DNA of 64,000 bases from the NCBI RefSeq assembly GCF_034702125.1, contig NC_085875.1:50674007-50738006 (forward strand), written 5' to 3'. Of this stretch, positions 11,431 through 23,186 are shown piece after piece. Under the pieces are notes generated by a model. It saw only the letters and a program-made list of their open reading frames with translations. It was not told where the DNA came from and searched no databases. The stretch's first letter is position 1. Every line of letters begins with the position of its first letter. This DNA is from Engraulis encrasicolus (taxonomy: Eukaryota > Chordata > Actinopteri > Clupeiformes > Engraulidae). The translations under genes were made by a program, and so were the position numbers.

Positions 11431-12165
11431 TTAAATTAAAGTTAGGTTATGTTCTGCCATCACCAATGTCTTGCATGCATGTCTATATTCTGCCGGGACT
11501 TTTGGGGAGCTGTCTTTGCTACCAGTCGCTTGTGGATGATCTCTTCCTGATTAGCAACTTGCAAGCTATGGAATTCTCACCGATTGTATCATTTTTTTCC
11601 CCTCATCGTGCGTGGGGGAGGGGTGCCAACAAAATGTTTGTAACTCGGTGCAACTGAACAGCTCGTCACTCACGAACCAGAATTTTCACGACCCACTATC
11701 AGACTGCTTTTTTTTCTCAGATGGAGGACATGTAGCCTAAATATCATGACAGGCAGTTAACTTTTGCTGATCTAAAACAGTCCGTCATTTAATCCTTTTC
11801 AGTGACTGACACTTCGTTGAGGGTGTCTGCGTGTAGCATAGGCCTACTTCGGTCTGCAGCATGAAAAGCTGTGGCCGCGCACTCGGTCAGCACCGCCACC
11901 AGCACGCTCTCAAACAGCTGTAGTAGCCTAATATTGACGCAACTGTTGCGCTGGAATAGACTACAGCGAAACAGGGTGATACAACGAAAGCAAACATTTT
12001 CAATATCCCTACTTTGACAGGCGAACGTGTGATAGGCCTATTTTATTTCAAATGGTTATTTATTTTAGTGATGTTTAGTGGGCAAAAGTGAGGGGGATGG
12101 AATGGCCTTCCAGTTAAAGTGGGGGGGATGCAACATACTCATCCCCCCCGTCGGATACGCCCCTG

Positions 12166-12232
12166 CCTAACCTTAACCCTAAACCTAACCCTAACCCTAA
12201 CCTTAACCCTAAACCTAACCCTAACCTTAAAT
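12166..12232 (+). repeat. Interstitial telomere-like repeat array
   Basis: About ten units of CCCTAA and the variants CCTTAA and CCCTAAA lie directly at the right end of the hAT-like element. This is a degenerate vertebrate telomere repeat (TTAGGG) within the sequence, and it produces a Gly-Leu repeat open frame that is not a gene. Confidence 0.85.
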
Positions 12233-12401
12233 TGCTTGTTTGAAATGTTTGATTACCATGTGAAGTACCGAGAGGGCGTATGTATGATAATACGTGAAAT
12301 ATAATCGGGTGGGATAGAACGTCTGGGAGTGATGGAACCACCTGGGGCTACACGTCCGGGAGTGATCTCAGTTGGGAGTGACCGTCACCTACCGCATTCA
12401 T

Positions 12402-12950
12402 CCACAGCCAAAAGCATTCTTATTCCCATTTGTAAATACCTCTCTTTTGGGAGAAAACCACGACGGAGAAACGCAATGACAAGCATTGAGACTATCATTT
12501 GTGCACGTAGGACATGCTGAAACAAAGACTATATTTTAAAAACGATGATGACGACCATTTGAATAAATGCGATTTGCATCCGTGCTTCGCTTGCATTGGG
12601 TCGAGTGACATGAGTGACTGCTACACTGACCTTTCCACTTGTTTTTTTTTTTCAATCTAAATCCAGGGAGTGACATTGCACGATTCACAACATGAAAACA
12701 GTTGATCTTTCATTTCTATTTAATTTATTAAGGGTTCATAAAATATTCGCCAATGACGACCGAGTCCATGCTTGTCGTCTGTCCATAGACGGTTTAAATG
12801 TTAGTTAGGCCTAATATTAGAATAGAGAATCTTCGGTCTGTCAACCCAACTCGTCATATTCTGATTGGCTTTTTGGTTTCTCCGTCGTGCTTTTCTCCCA
12901 AAAGAGGGTTATTTACAAATGGGAATAAGATTTTTTTTTCTTCGCTGTGG
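12402..12950. mobile_element. Probable MITE with 70-bp inverted arms
   Basis: About 75 bases at 12402-12476 (CCACAGCCAAAAGC...) are the inverted equivalent of 12876-12950. Both contain CTTATTCCCATTTGTAAATA and the word CACGACGGAGAAAC. No coding capacity lies between the arms. Target-site duplication was not resolved. Confidence 0.55.
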
Positions 12951-12956
12951 CAAATT

Positions 12957-13360
12957 ACTTCCATGGCTCTAGACCCGCCTAAAGGGAGGAAAGTCCTCCC
13001 TACGCTCCATTCACTTCAATGTTAAAAAGTAAAGCCCGCGCTACGCCCGTTCACCATTTAGGCCTACAATGGAAGTCAATGAGGATGGAAGGGAGGACGG
13101 TCCTCCTAGGTCTAATATTATAGAATTAGAAAGTATATGTTTTTATCGCTAAATAGCTATAAAATACTAACAGAAATATAACAAAGATATAATAAATATG
13201 TTTTGTTTTCAGTAGGCCTACTTTATACTGGAAGATCTGGCTTTATTATTTTGAGGGAGGGTCGTCCTCCTTTCCTCAATGGCAAATAGGCCTACGCCAT
13301 AGGCTATATATATATATCACTAATCATTGTTTATATGTATATATATATATATATATATAT
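12957..13360. other. Short inverted segments and AT microsatellites
   Basis: 12957-13115 contains inverted segments around GGGAGGAAAGTCCTCCCT and AATGGAAGTCAATGAGG, probably a small palindromic repeat. Three TAGGCCTA octamers follow. (AT)n tracts lie at about 13306-13317 and 13338-13360, the latter directly abutting the next transposon end. Confidence 0.45.
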
Positions 13361-14436
13361 CACTGATTCTTGAAAGTTTGGCAAAAACATGTCCCAGCAG
13401 TAAAATGCTAATTCTGTTGAAAATCAACTAAATTTTCACGAACAAAATGAATCCAGGTAATGGCCAAGGGGTCTGTTACACAAATACACAGTTGTTTGAA
13501 ATATTTAAGTGTAATTTTATTACTTTTCATGGCTATAAACCTGTCCACACCCTGTAAAAACGCCTGTCCCAAGGACTGGCATCATCATTTCAATTGACTT
13601 AAAATACAAATATCACTAACAGAATTGAACAATATCACCATGATGTGGAAGACCATATTAAAGTGGTTCTACAGATGTGCACATAGTGCATGTAAAACAA
13701 TATTTACTACTATTTTCTGATTGCTCAAAGTGTGTCCGGCATATTGGTCACCACCGTCAGATTTTTTCTAAAAGACAATAAAATCAGGTATGCACAAGGT
13801 CATTTTCATTACTGAGGACCCCTTTTCAAACCTTTAGGTCTACTGCATACTTCACCATCACTGAAGCTCCTGTAAGTTTACTATTTTGTCCTCAATTTGT
13901 TCATTTGTTTGGACACTGGTACTGTCCCAACCATAAACTGTCAACACCGTCGGATGTTTTAATAGTATTATATTACATTAATGTTAATTAATATATACTT
14001 TCTCAGAAAAGGTATGAAGCACCCAAGAAACAGAGCGAAAATGAAATTGTCTCACACCTTCAGATGTCACCACCGTCAGATTTTGTTCCGCTCATCATCT
14101 TGTTCCATATTTTACTAAATTGTGCTGGTTAATGAAACATTACTAGGCATGTTAGTAATAATTGTGATCCAAAATGATACTCTAGCCACCACTGAGGTGC
14201 ATTTGGAGGTTTTTTTGTCAGAAAACCTGACGGTGGTGACATCTGATGGAGTTCACCAAAAAACACATGTTTTACATGTTTTTGACATGTTTTAGGAATA
14301 TGCATACAATAAGTATCTACAGTTATGTTGAATTGTTAAAGTAATTCACTTTAATACAGTAAACATATGTTTTTACTTCTAATTCTGTCTGCCGCTGTTG
14401 ACAAAACAAGAAAGAGCCCATTTTATGAAAGGGGTC

Positions 14437-15350
14437 ATTTCACGTGAAATCAGACACTTTGGGACCCGACCGACCCGGATTTCGATCATACTTGGTGTGC
14501 CTTTTCAGTAGCAAGGTAGCACCCCAGAACTGCATTGGTTTGAATCTGACACTAATATTAAGGGAGAAACAGACTAGGAAAGGTTCACATGTGAGGGTAG
14601 GACACTATACATTCAGCCTTGAATATATCAGTCAGTGTTAGTCACAAAAAGATGCCTGTGGTGTTGTTTGAAAGCTCTTTTCTGGCTCTACATATTACAC
14701 AATCACCTTGGAATACAACTACTTTCAGAATATGAATTATGATAAATTGAAAAATAAAAAATTGAATATCTAAAAAACCTATATTTTAAAATGGCCAGTT
14801 CCTTGTCCAAACTTAGCCGGCAATGTCATGAGCAGCACCTAAAATGCTGGTGTTCGGTTTGTTATTCATTTCAGAGAGAAGTTGACTCACAAATATGGCG
14901 TCATACAGACCACTTACTAATAATATGGTAATACCATAGTAGCATCACATGACAAAACAAAAACAAAACAAAAATGGTCAGTGTCCATGGTCCCAGGTTT
15001 CAGAAACTAAGGCAGATGTCCATTTATACACACCAAATGATGATATGTGAATGTTTGAACATTCCTTCTCTGTGTACCTGTGCCATCTTCCCTTTACCGT
15101 ACTTTAAAGAGATAATCAATGGCTACACTCTCATTTTGTACTCTACCAGTGCATTTGAAGCAGCAGCTGTGTCTTTTGTAGATAATGTATAAGTACGTCC
15201 CGTTGCAGTTACAGGTTCCACTACCAGAAGCACATCCTGATGATCCATGACAAGTCTATCTGGTCTGAAGGGAAAAGTGAAGGATGGAGATGGCCCATGA
15301 GGATGCAGGAAGTTCAGTTTCACCTCTCCAGTGCTCGCCATACATTCCTC
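14437..15350 (-). repeat. Left inverted arm of transposon copy A
   Basis: Reverse complement of about 22969-23880 with only scattered differences. It begins with the palindrome TTTCACGTGAAAT followed by CAGACACTTTGGGACCC and ends in the coding segment that reads TGEVKLNFLHPHGPSPSF on the minus strand. The arms in copy B (62435 and 63762 inward) share the same start. Confidence 0.8.
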
Positions 15351-15870
15351 AAGTTAATAAAACCGACAGACAAGGGACAAACGTTTCTGGTCTAGCCCAT
15401 CATCAGTGTGATGTTCTTGACATTATCCTTGACAAATTCAAACAGTTGGTATGGCGTTACAATTTAATTGTCAATAGGACGTTGCAGACTTGCTCGTGCA
15501 GCAAGCCATTTAACTGTCCCTCCAACGCCATCACATGGACCTTTGCCATGTGATGTGGCAAAAAAGTGCCACTCTGCAGGTATGTGAAAATCTGCCTCGT
15601 GGTGGCACAAATTTGTTGTGTTTTTAAGGTTCTTATATTGTGCAGCACAGCCATCAGAAAAAATATAGGATCTTCTTTGGACGTTCTGTCATTGATGAAG
15701 TGTCACTGAGGAACTGAATTAGAAGCTTCTGAAACAGATGTACAGCAATTGTATCATGAATGTTGCAGTCTGAAATAACAACAAAACAGATTTTTTTTTC
15801 CCAGTTTCAACTGATCTTGGTAGTAGCATACAAATGGATGGATTGTGGCCTGCACTGGTTGTTCCAGTGA
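15123..15870 (-). pseudogene. Transposon protein remnant, left arm
   Basis: On the minus strand, translation from about 15660 gives a conserved stretch with SDGCAAQYKN, then HFFATSHGKGPCDG and a Gly-Gly-Thr-Val-Lys motif. One in-frame TAA follows near 15470, then a FVKDNVKN segment. About 70 unrelated bases at 15345-15415 replace the middle of the protein before the C-terminal HPHGPSPSF block. Upstream (15870-15660) the same region reads ISDCNIHDTIAV in another frame. I recall such motifs in unnamed proteins repeated across teleost genomes but cannot name the family. Paired acidic motifs suggest, without proof, an RNase H-fold transposase. Confidence 0.6.
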
Positions 15871-15926
15871 AATGATTGAATAGCATCTTGAATTACAAAA
15901 TGTTGGGTTATGGATGTAACCTTGGT

Positions 15927-16084
15927 TCTGTGAAGGAAAGAAAGGCTGCCAGACGGCTAGCCCAGGGGGCTGGAATATAATCCGCGCATGCGCGAGTTCT
16001 GAGGTACATTATATCAAAACTTCATCACGTGAGTGTGCCGCGCTACTGTACACAGTATATAAGTCTCAGCGCGGCATACTTCGT
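15927..16084 (-). repeat. 3' inverted terminal repeat of DIRS element 2
   Basis: It contains GGCTAGCCCAGGGGGCTGG, the palindromic CGCGCATGCGCG and GTGTGCCGCGCTACTGTAC. All recur inverted at 22496-22617 and 20840-20875 once the Tc1 insertion is removed. Confidence 0.85.
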
Positions 16085-16130
16085 CCTCATAAAAATCCTG
16101 AACGCGAAGTCCAGAGCGACGACGAAGTCT

Positions 16131-16237
16131 GGCAGCCTTTCTTTCCTTCACAGAACCAAGGTTACATCCGTAACCCAACGTTCTGTTTCACTCAAGAAAG
16201 GCTGCCAGACGGCTAGCCCAGGGGGCTGGAATATGTA
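16131..16237 (-). repeat. Internal complementary region of DIRS element 2
   Basis: 16131-16180 is the reverse complement of the extreme left end and 16181-16237 that of the extreme right end, joined at CCCAAC/GTTCTG. One base differs from the current left end (ATCCGTAAC versus ATGGATGTAAC read inverted), showing slight drift. The same architecture is present in the non-coding element at 2973-8703. Confidence 0.85.
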
Positions 16238-16402
16238 TGCCCAAACGTCGCGGCGGACAACCATACGACAATTGAATAAAGACACTGGACAATGCATTGA
16301 AGTCAAAAACCTTTATTGACTGTCCACATGCCAACAGGGCTGGAGTGACTGGTTAACAGAACTTCAAGTGAACACAGTCCAATATGTGACAATGTCACGA
16401 GC

Positions 16403-17107
16403 TTAGAACCGAATTCCCAAAGGACGTGGGAGATAACATGTTGAGGTTGTAGAACCTTGTGAAGGTTGACGGCGAAGCCCAGCAGGCCGCCCGGCAAACT
16501 TCTTGTAAAGGGACAGCGCATGTAGCTCACCAATACGCTTGGCTGAGGTAATGGCGAGGAGAAAAATCACCTTCTGAGACAGCCATTTTAGGTCGACACT
16601 CCCAACGGGCTCGAATGGGGGCTTCGTCAGAGCATCGAGGACAATGTGGAGCTGCCATGGCGGCACAGATTGAAGCCTCCTTGGGCGCAGTCTTTGAGCT
16701 CCCTTCATGAATTGGACAGACAGAGGGTTAGCTCCAAGTGTTTTGCCATCTACTCTCTCATGGCAGGCAGATATTGCAGAGAGAAAAACCTTCAGCGTCG
16801 AAGGGGACTTGCCCTGGCCAAGTTTCTCTTGTAAGAATTCCAGGACTGAAACTAGAGGGCAGGACCGGGGGCACTCATGCCGCTGTTCGCACCATGCCTT
16901 GAAGGCCTCCCATCTACAAGAGTACAGGGCTCTTGTTGAAGGGGCTCTAGCACACTGCAAGGTCCTTGTAACTGAAAATGACAACCCCTGAGCAAGGAGG
17001 GTGTCCCTCTCAATGGCCAGACCCACAGATTCAGGACGGCTGGTGTCGGGTGCCACAACTCTCCCTTTGCCTGCGACAACAAATCCTTCCGCAACGGGAG
17101 TTGCCAC
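16403..17107 (-). pseudogene. Tyrosine recombinase fragment of DIRS element 2
   Basis: The frame encodes 234 residues. Residues 50-140 resemble the helical core-binding domain of DIRS/Ngaro recombinases (RALYSCRWEAFKAWC, then STLKVFLSAISACHE). The first catalytic arginine is visible in ITSAKRIGELHALS. The following catalytic half, with the His-x-x-Arg box and the tyrosine nucleophile, is missing: after that box the frame runs about 30 unrelated residues to a stop. DIRS recombinases normally integrate the circular DNA intermediate. The start Met is arbitrary because this reading probably continued from an upstream frame. Confidence 0.85.
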
Positions 17108-18257
17108 GGGGTGTCCGAGAGGGGGGTCGAGTGTCCGCCCAGAGGAGGAGTTCCCGAGCCATGTTGTGTAAAGCCTGGGACCTCAGGCCTCCCTGGCGAT
17201 TCACATACGCTATTGCCGACATGTCGTCTGTTTGAATTAAGACATTCTTGTTCCCGAGTACCGGCAAGAAGTGGCGGAGGGCAAGATATACTGTTCTCAG
17301 CTCGAGAACATTTATGTGGGCAGTTGTCCAAGGTGGGCGCCACACTCCTCTGGCTCCTACACCGTTCCAGACTGCCCCCCAGCCTGACAGCGACGCGTCT
17401 TCGCGCCGGTAGATTCTGCCTAGTCGTACACCTCTGCACAGATTCTGGGGTATGGCCCACCATTGGATGGCCCGTAGGCACACAGGTGGCAGAGGGACAG
17501 ATTTGCCCCTGTCCAGTACTGGATGAAGCCTCTTGGACAGGTACCACTTTTGCACCGGCCTCATATGTAGAAGGCCGAGGCGTACCACCTGGGATGCAGC
17601 GGCCATGAGGCCCAGCAACCTCTGACACTGGCGAGCAAGAACATCTCTCCGTCCCATGAACTGTGACAGGCATTGTTGCAGGGCGATAGCCCTCTGATCC
17701 GAGAGACATGCCACCATCGTCATCGAGTTCAGTTTCACTCCGAGAAAGATGATATGCTGTGAGGGAGATATTTGGCTCTTCTCTGAATTGAGAGACAGGC
17801 CCAACGTTTGCAAGTGTTCCATCATCATTGCTGTGTCCCGCCCTGCCTGCAGACTCGATGGGGAACATATTAACGATTGAAAGATTTGGGTCAGAGATAG
17901 CATTTTGAAGTGCAACGGGCGTAAGTACTGGTTTAGTGGCCTTAGGTCCAGTATTGGGCGGAATCCACCATCTCGTTTCGGGACCAGGAAGTAGCTTGTA
18001 TAAAAGCCACTCCGCCGTTCGTTATGACCTAACTCCCTTATTGCTCCTTTCCTTAACAGAGTATTTAACTCCTCTTGTAAGGCCAGCTGCCGCTCTGGGT
18101 CTGGCTGATGAGAAACAAGAACACCCTTGAACATGGGTGGGCGGCGTCTGAACTGTAGCCGGTAACCAAACTTTATTGTTGAAACAACCCAAGAACTGGG
18201 AGAACACGTTTCCCACACCTCTAATTGGGCGTGGTAGAAAACATGCGGCAGAGTCAC
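17031..18257 (-). pseudogene. Reverse transcriptase/RNase H of DIRS element 2, core deleted
   Basis: The N-terminal RT fingers are present (FLVPKRDGGFRPILDL), and so is the thumb-side sequence (MMMEHLQTLGLSLNSEKSQ). Between TQIFQSL and ICSPSSLQAG the palm is gone, including the Tyr-x-Asp-Asp site; the loss is roughly 80 residues by comparison with family layout and leaves the frame open. RNase H follows with acidic residues in DASLSGWGAVW, VLELRTVYLAL and IQTDDMSAIAYV. A frameshift near 17100 moves the RNase H tail and linker into another frame overlapping the recombinase start. The protein cannot polymerise DNA. Confidence 0.88.
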
Positions 18258-18266
18258 TTGTCAATG

Positions 18267-19950
18267 TCAGGGAGAAGGCTGCGGGGCAGCAGAAGGGGTG
18301 GCACGAGGTCTGTGGCCATCACGCTGCCGAGGCCTATAAGGCCTAGCAGGGTTCCCAGGATGGCGGCTTGCAAAGGGGGGGGCATGTGCCATCTGCCTTT
18401 GTCCATGCCCCTGCATGTTTTGTCCATGCCCCTGCATGTTGGGGGGACTTCTTGAGAAGGGCACACTGGGGCCACCTGCATAGCCCTTATCAGGCCGATG
18501 CCATTTGGGTGGAGGGGGCCTTGGCAACAGCTGCTCCCATTCCTTCTTTGACTCCCTAGACTCCTTGGCTCGGCGGAGCATGTCAGCGGCTCCAGGTCCA
18601 AAGGTAACGCCAGGGGTAAGAGGTAGCTTCATGAGCCTGCTCCTCTCCTGTTCGGGCAGCTTCGATTGAGCTAGCCACAGGTGCCTCTTTGCCATCCACA
18701 GTGAAGCAATGGATCTCCCACTAGAGTGTGCTGCACCTTTCGCGAGGTGCACAAGGATTTCAGAGACCTTTTTCAATTCCTCCACTAGTTCCTGAGCAGG
18801 GGCGGCTGAGAGGTCTCCAATAAGCTCCATCTGGTACAACGTGAGTATAGATGTTGTGTTCATAAGGCGAGCCCCAAAGGACGCATTGTAGAACGACTTT
18901 TTCAGCCATTTATCAGTGGTGCGACAGTTTGTTCGGGCATGTAGGGTCCTTCCCCACAAGAGCCGTGGGAGGGAGGACGAGAGCAGCAATAGAGTCATCC
19001 ATCGCGGGATAGCCGCCAAAACCAACCTTATCCGCCCCATGGATGTTGGCAAACTGTGCCCACTGTCGCAGAGTAGGGGTAGCCGCCTCTGGGTGCTCCC
19101 ACACAGTCGTCATTTCCTTGACAAAGTCTGGGAGGGCAGGGAGGGTGCTTGGCTTGTTTGCAGCCTCCCTCCTTCGATCAAACCGAGACGGCTGGGCGAC
19201 AGGTATTGCAGGCATCTCCACATCGAGACGTTTAGCAGCCCTAGACATGAGTGCGAGGAATTCCTCACCAGAGAAGGCGCCGGGTGTTTCGTTTGAAGCA
19301 GATAGGAGGGAAGAGCCATGGTCTGAGCTCAGATCAGAATGATGGGGAGATGTTAAGTCATCCATGTATCCAACATCAAGGGTATCGGATGCGTGCACTG
19401 ATAGCAGCTCCAGCCTATCATCCGCACCCTGTGGAGACAGCTGCTGTGGTGACTCCCTTGCAGGCTGCACTGAAGGGGCCACCTGGCGCTCGGTGCCTGA
19501 CGGGGTAGCCTGGTGCTCGGGCCCTAATGAGGCCGCCTGGTGCCCAGGTCTCAGTGGCGCTGTCTGGCGCTCAGCCAGTTGCTGCATCATCCACTGTTGG
19601 CCAGATGCCAAGGACGACAATTCCTTCACCAGAGACTCCATTGTATTTGCTAGAACATCATAGGTCTCGTGTTTCCGCTTTCGGCTTCTCTTGCCTGTAG
19701 CAGGTGGATCAGGCTGTTTGTCCGTAGCCTGTCGCTGAGGAGAGGGTTGAGTAGCTGGTATTGAACCCGACTCCGTGGACGCCTGGGAGGATGGTGTATT
19801 ATCTCCCGTAGCCTTATGCACCCTACTCCGTAGAGTACGTACTGAGAAGGGGACACAGCTTGGACATCCGGTAGGGTCTGCCCTTGAAGCTAGTGCGTGC
19901 TCAGGGCCCAGACATGTCACACACAGTGTATGACCATCCTCCACTGGCAT
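18267..19950 (-). pseudogene. Gag-like protein of DIRS element 2, frameshifted
   Basis: The N-terminal part (19950-18913) contains a Cys-rich start (HTLCVTCLGPEHA, then GCPSC). Codons upstream of the first Met also read CTNC, so the true start may lie further 5' beyond a poly-A tract. A Ser/Pro/Gln-rich middle follows. Near 18935 the frame shifts: one reading ends KLSHH-stop and the other continues as CRTTDKWLKKSFYNASFGARL to 18267, with a Pro/His/Arg-rich tail. This matches the usual DIRS gag layout of zinc-like N-terminus, helical middle and basic tail. The single shift breaks the protein. Confidence 0.85.
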
Positions 19951-19987
19951 TCTACTGTTGCAATTAGTACAGCTGTGGAATCCAGGC

Positions 19988-20082
19988 TTTTTTTTTTTTT
20001 TTTTTAAATTATTTATTTATTTTTAATTTATTTTTAATTATTATTATTATTATTTCTTCCTTAGTTAGTTATTATTATTATT
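19988..20082. repeat. Poly-T and AT-rich simple repeat
   Basis: A run of about 18 T is followed by (ATTT)n and (ATT)n tracts, just 5' of gag in DIRS element 2. It is probably a later expansion and may have displaced the gag start. Confidence 0.85.
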
Positions 20083-20129
20083 TCAGTCACACCTTGACTT
20101 TAGGCATGAACCTGATGGCACTGTTACTG

Positions 20130-20280
20130 CCTGGTACCAGATATGGTTCCAGCAGAGGTGCAAGAGATGGGTACTAAGGGTCTCACACTCCAGTAGCAGC
20201 ACTAATCACCCTCGGTACCGACTCTGGTACCAGCGTTGATCTCTCACCGGTACCGAGAATGAGATTGTTGGTACCGAGAG
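20130..20280 (-). repeat. GGTACC-rich 5' region of DIRS element 2
   Basis: Five GGTACC palindromes lie at 20133, 20214, 20226, 20249 and 20270, several in the extended form CGGTACCGA. The tract lies between the 5' terminal repeat and gag, where a promoter or leader would be expected. Any role is inference. Confidence 0.6.
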
Positions 20281-20875
20281 TTGCGCAGCACGAGATCACG
20301 TCAGATGAGGCAGCTGGAGTATAACATGCACGCAAGCAACTCCTTCGATAGAGGCAGAGTGGCGGCAGTTTGTCACACAGGATAATTATTCCACTGCGTA
20401 ACCACGAGCCCAGCGAGTAACTTCCTCGACAGACGAAGAGTCGGGGCCGTCCTGCAGGAGAGATCCCACAACAGAATCACAGTGAGCTACTGAACGGCGC
20501 CGAAAGGTGCCCGTAGCAACATTAGAGATATAGTTAGAGAGATGTCTCTGTAATCTCTTTCCTCCCTAGAGCAAACCACAATAACAGATTACTTACCTCA
20601 AGTTGAATTTCAGGTGGATATGCGCCTCGGGGATTCCACGAGAGTGCGAAAGCGCAAGCTACAGGGAGAAGCCACGTTAATCTATAAGCGGCGATAGCAC
20701 ACTTTTAATAAGGTGGGGATAATAGCCTGATAACGATAGCCTGGAGAGGGGCAACAGTAGTCACCAGCTCTCGGACAGCTAACTGCCAGTAGGCACCTCG
20801 TTACCAGTATCAATTCGTACCTTACCAGATCGCGTGAGGGATTAAAGAGGACGAAGTATGCCGCGCTGAGACTTA

Positions 20876-20918
20876 CAGTGCCCTCCATAATTATTGGCAC
20901 CCCTGGTTGAGATGTGTT
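20876..20918 (+). repeat. Left terminal inverted repeat of Tc1 element
   Basis: 43 bases identical to the reverse complement of 22451-22493. It starts CAGTGCCCTCC directly after the target TA. Confidence 0.95.
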
Positions 20919-21226
20919 AAAAGCCTTAAAATAAATTCAGTGTTTATTGCAGAAGAATACTGTCACACTGAAAATTGTAGGAAAATGTAGCCTTCAACTC
21001 AAATGAATTGTAAGAAAATAAAAAAATCCCTGACTAAAAAATAATTATTTTTCATTAAATCACCTGTTCCACAATTATTGGCACCCTTAACAATTCCCAG
21101 GAAATAAATATAATTGAAGCATTTCTGTCATTTCTACAGTAGTTTACAAAGTTTACCAGAGTATGTAGGAACATTTAATTAGTAATTCATCACTTCCTGT
21201 TTCCCTGGGGTATAAATATGACGTGA

Positions 21227-22273
<1,047 letters not shown>

Positions 22274-22450
22274 CACCAGGGGTGCTAATAATTGTGACAC
22301 ACATTATTTGATGTCAAATAATTATTTCTTTATGTGGGATTTTTTCCCCACTGAATAAATGCACTTGTATTGAAGGTTGGATTTTTCTCTTTTTTTCCAT
22401 TAAGGTCCCATATTATTTAGAAAAAATAAATAAATAATTGGAAGCTAAAA

Positions 22451-22493
22451 AACACATCTCAACCAGGGGTGCCAATAATTATGGAGGGCACTG
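22451..22493 (-). repeat. Right terminal inverted repeat of Tc1 element
   Basis: Perfect inverted partner of 20876-20918, ending GGAGGGCACTG before the target TA. Confidence 0.95.
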
Positions 22494-22659
22494 TATATAC
22501 TGTGTACAGTAGCGCGGCACACTCACGTGATGAAGTTTTGATATAATGTACCTCAGAACTCGCGCATGCGCGGATTATATTCCAGCCCCCTGGGCTAGCC
22601 GTCTGGCAGCCTTTCTTGAGTGAAACAGAACTATAGTTTTAAAAATGTTTCTGGTTCAA

Positions 22660-23186
22660 GGGAGTCAGTCAAGGATAATGTCAAGAACATCCATTGCCAG
22701 TTTGCCACAACAGAGATGTACCATCATGAAGCTGAGAACCTGTTGAAAAGGTTTGAATCTGCAAGAACTATTCCAGGTACTCAAAAACTACACAGCTTCT
22801 GCCCATTGTCAATGGACACAGTGGAAGTTAGGCCATTTTGAGCATTCAGAGAAGGCAGAGTTGAAAGAGTGAGCTCAGTAAAGGAATGTGTTACATTTTC
22901 AAGCATCAAAGGGTATGTTGTAGCTGTATATGATGGCAACTGGTGGCTAGCATGTGCTGAGGAATGTATGGCGAGCACTGGAGAGGTGAAACTGAACTTC
23001 CTGCATCCTCATGGGCCATCTCCATCCTTCACTTTTCCCTTCAGACCAGATAGACTTGCCATGGATCATCAGGATGTGCTTCTGGTAGTGGAACCTGTAA
23101 CTGCAACGGGACGTACTTATACATTATCTACAAAAGACACAGCTGCTGCTTCAAATGCACTGGTAGAGTACAAAATGAGAGTGTAG
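22660..23186 (+). pseudogene. Transposon protein remnant, right arm
   Basis: The frame overlaps the left-arm remnant at VKDNVKN and continues through FATTEMYHHEAENLLKRF, a TGA stop at 22839, then GYVVAVYDGNWWLACA and the block HPHGPSPSFTFPFRPDRL, ending at a natural stop. The conserved TGRTYTLS motif near the end matches the left arm. Only one nonsense codon interrupts this part. The N-terminal half is absent because the DIRS element begins at 22631. Function unknown; it is inferred to be the main protein of the host transposon. Confidence 0.6.

Larger units (their letters stand above)
9396..12165. mobile_element. hAT-like non-autonomous element, about 2.8 kb
   Basis: Termini are CAGGGGTGTATCC on the left and the inverted GGATACGCCCCTG on the right, the CAGGGG-type ends of hAT elements. 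The flanking 8-mers CCTAAACC and CCTAACCT are similar but not identical, which fits insertion into telomere-like repeats or later decay. No transposase frame is visible inside. It carries a nested TTAA-flanked MITE (10856-11430) and several TAGGCCTA octamers, so it is probably not young. Confidence 0.6.

Noticed and set aside
12114..12341. Gly-Leu repeat open frame
   Set aside because: Translation of the telomere-like CCCTAA array.
16646..19663. Plus-strand open frames across DIRS element 2
   Set aside because: They are antisense shadows of the recombinase, RT and gag remnants.
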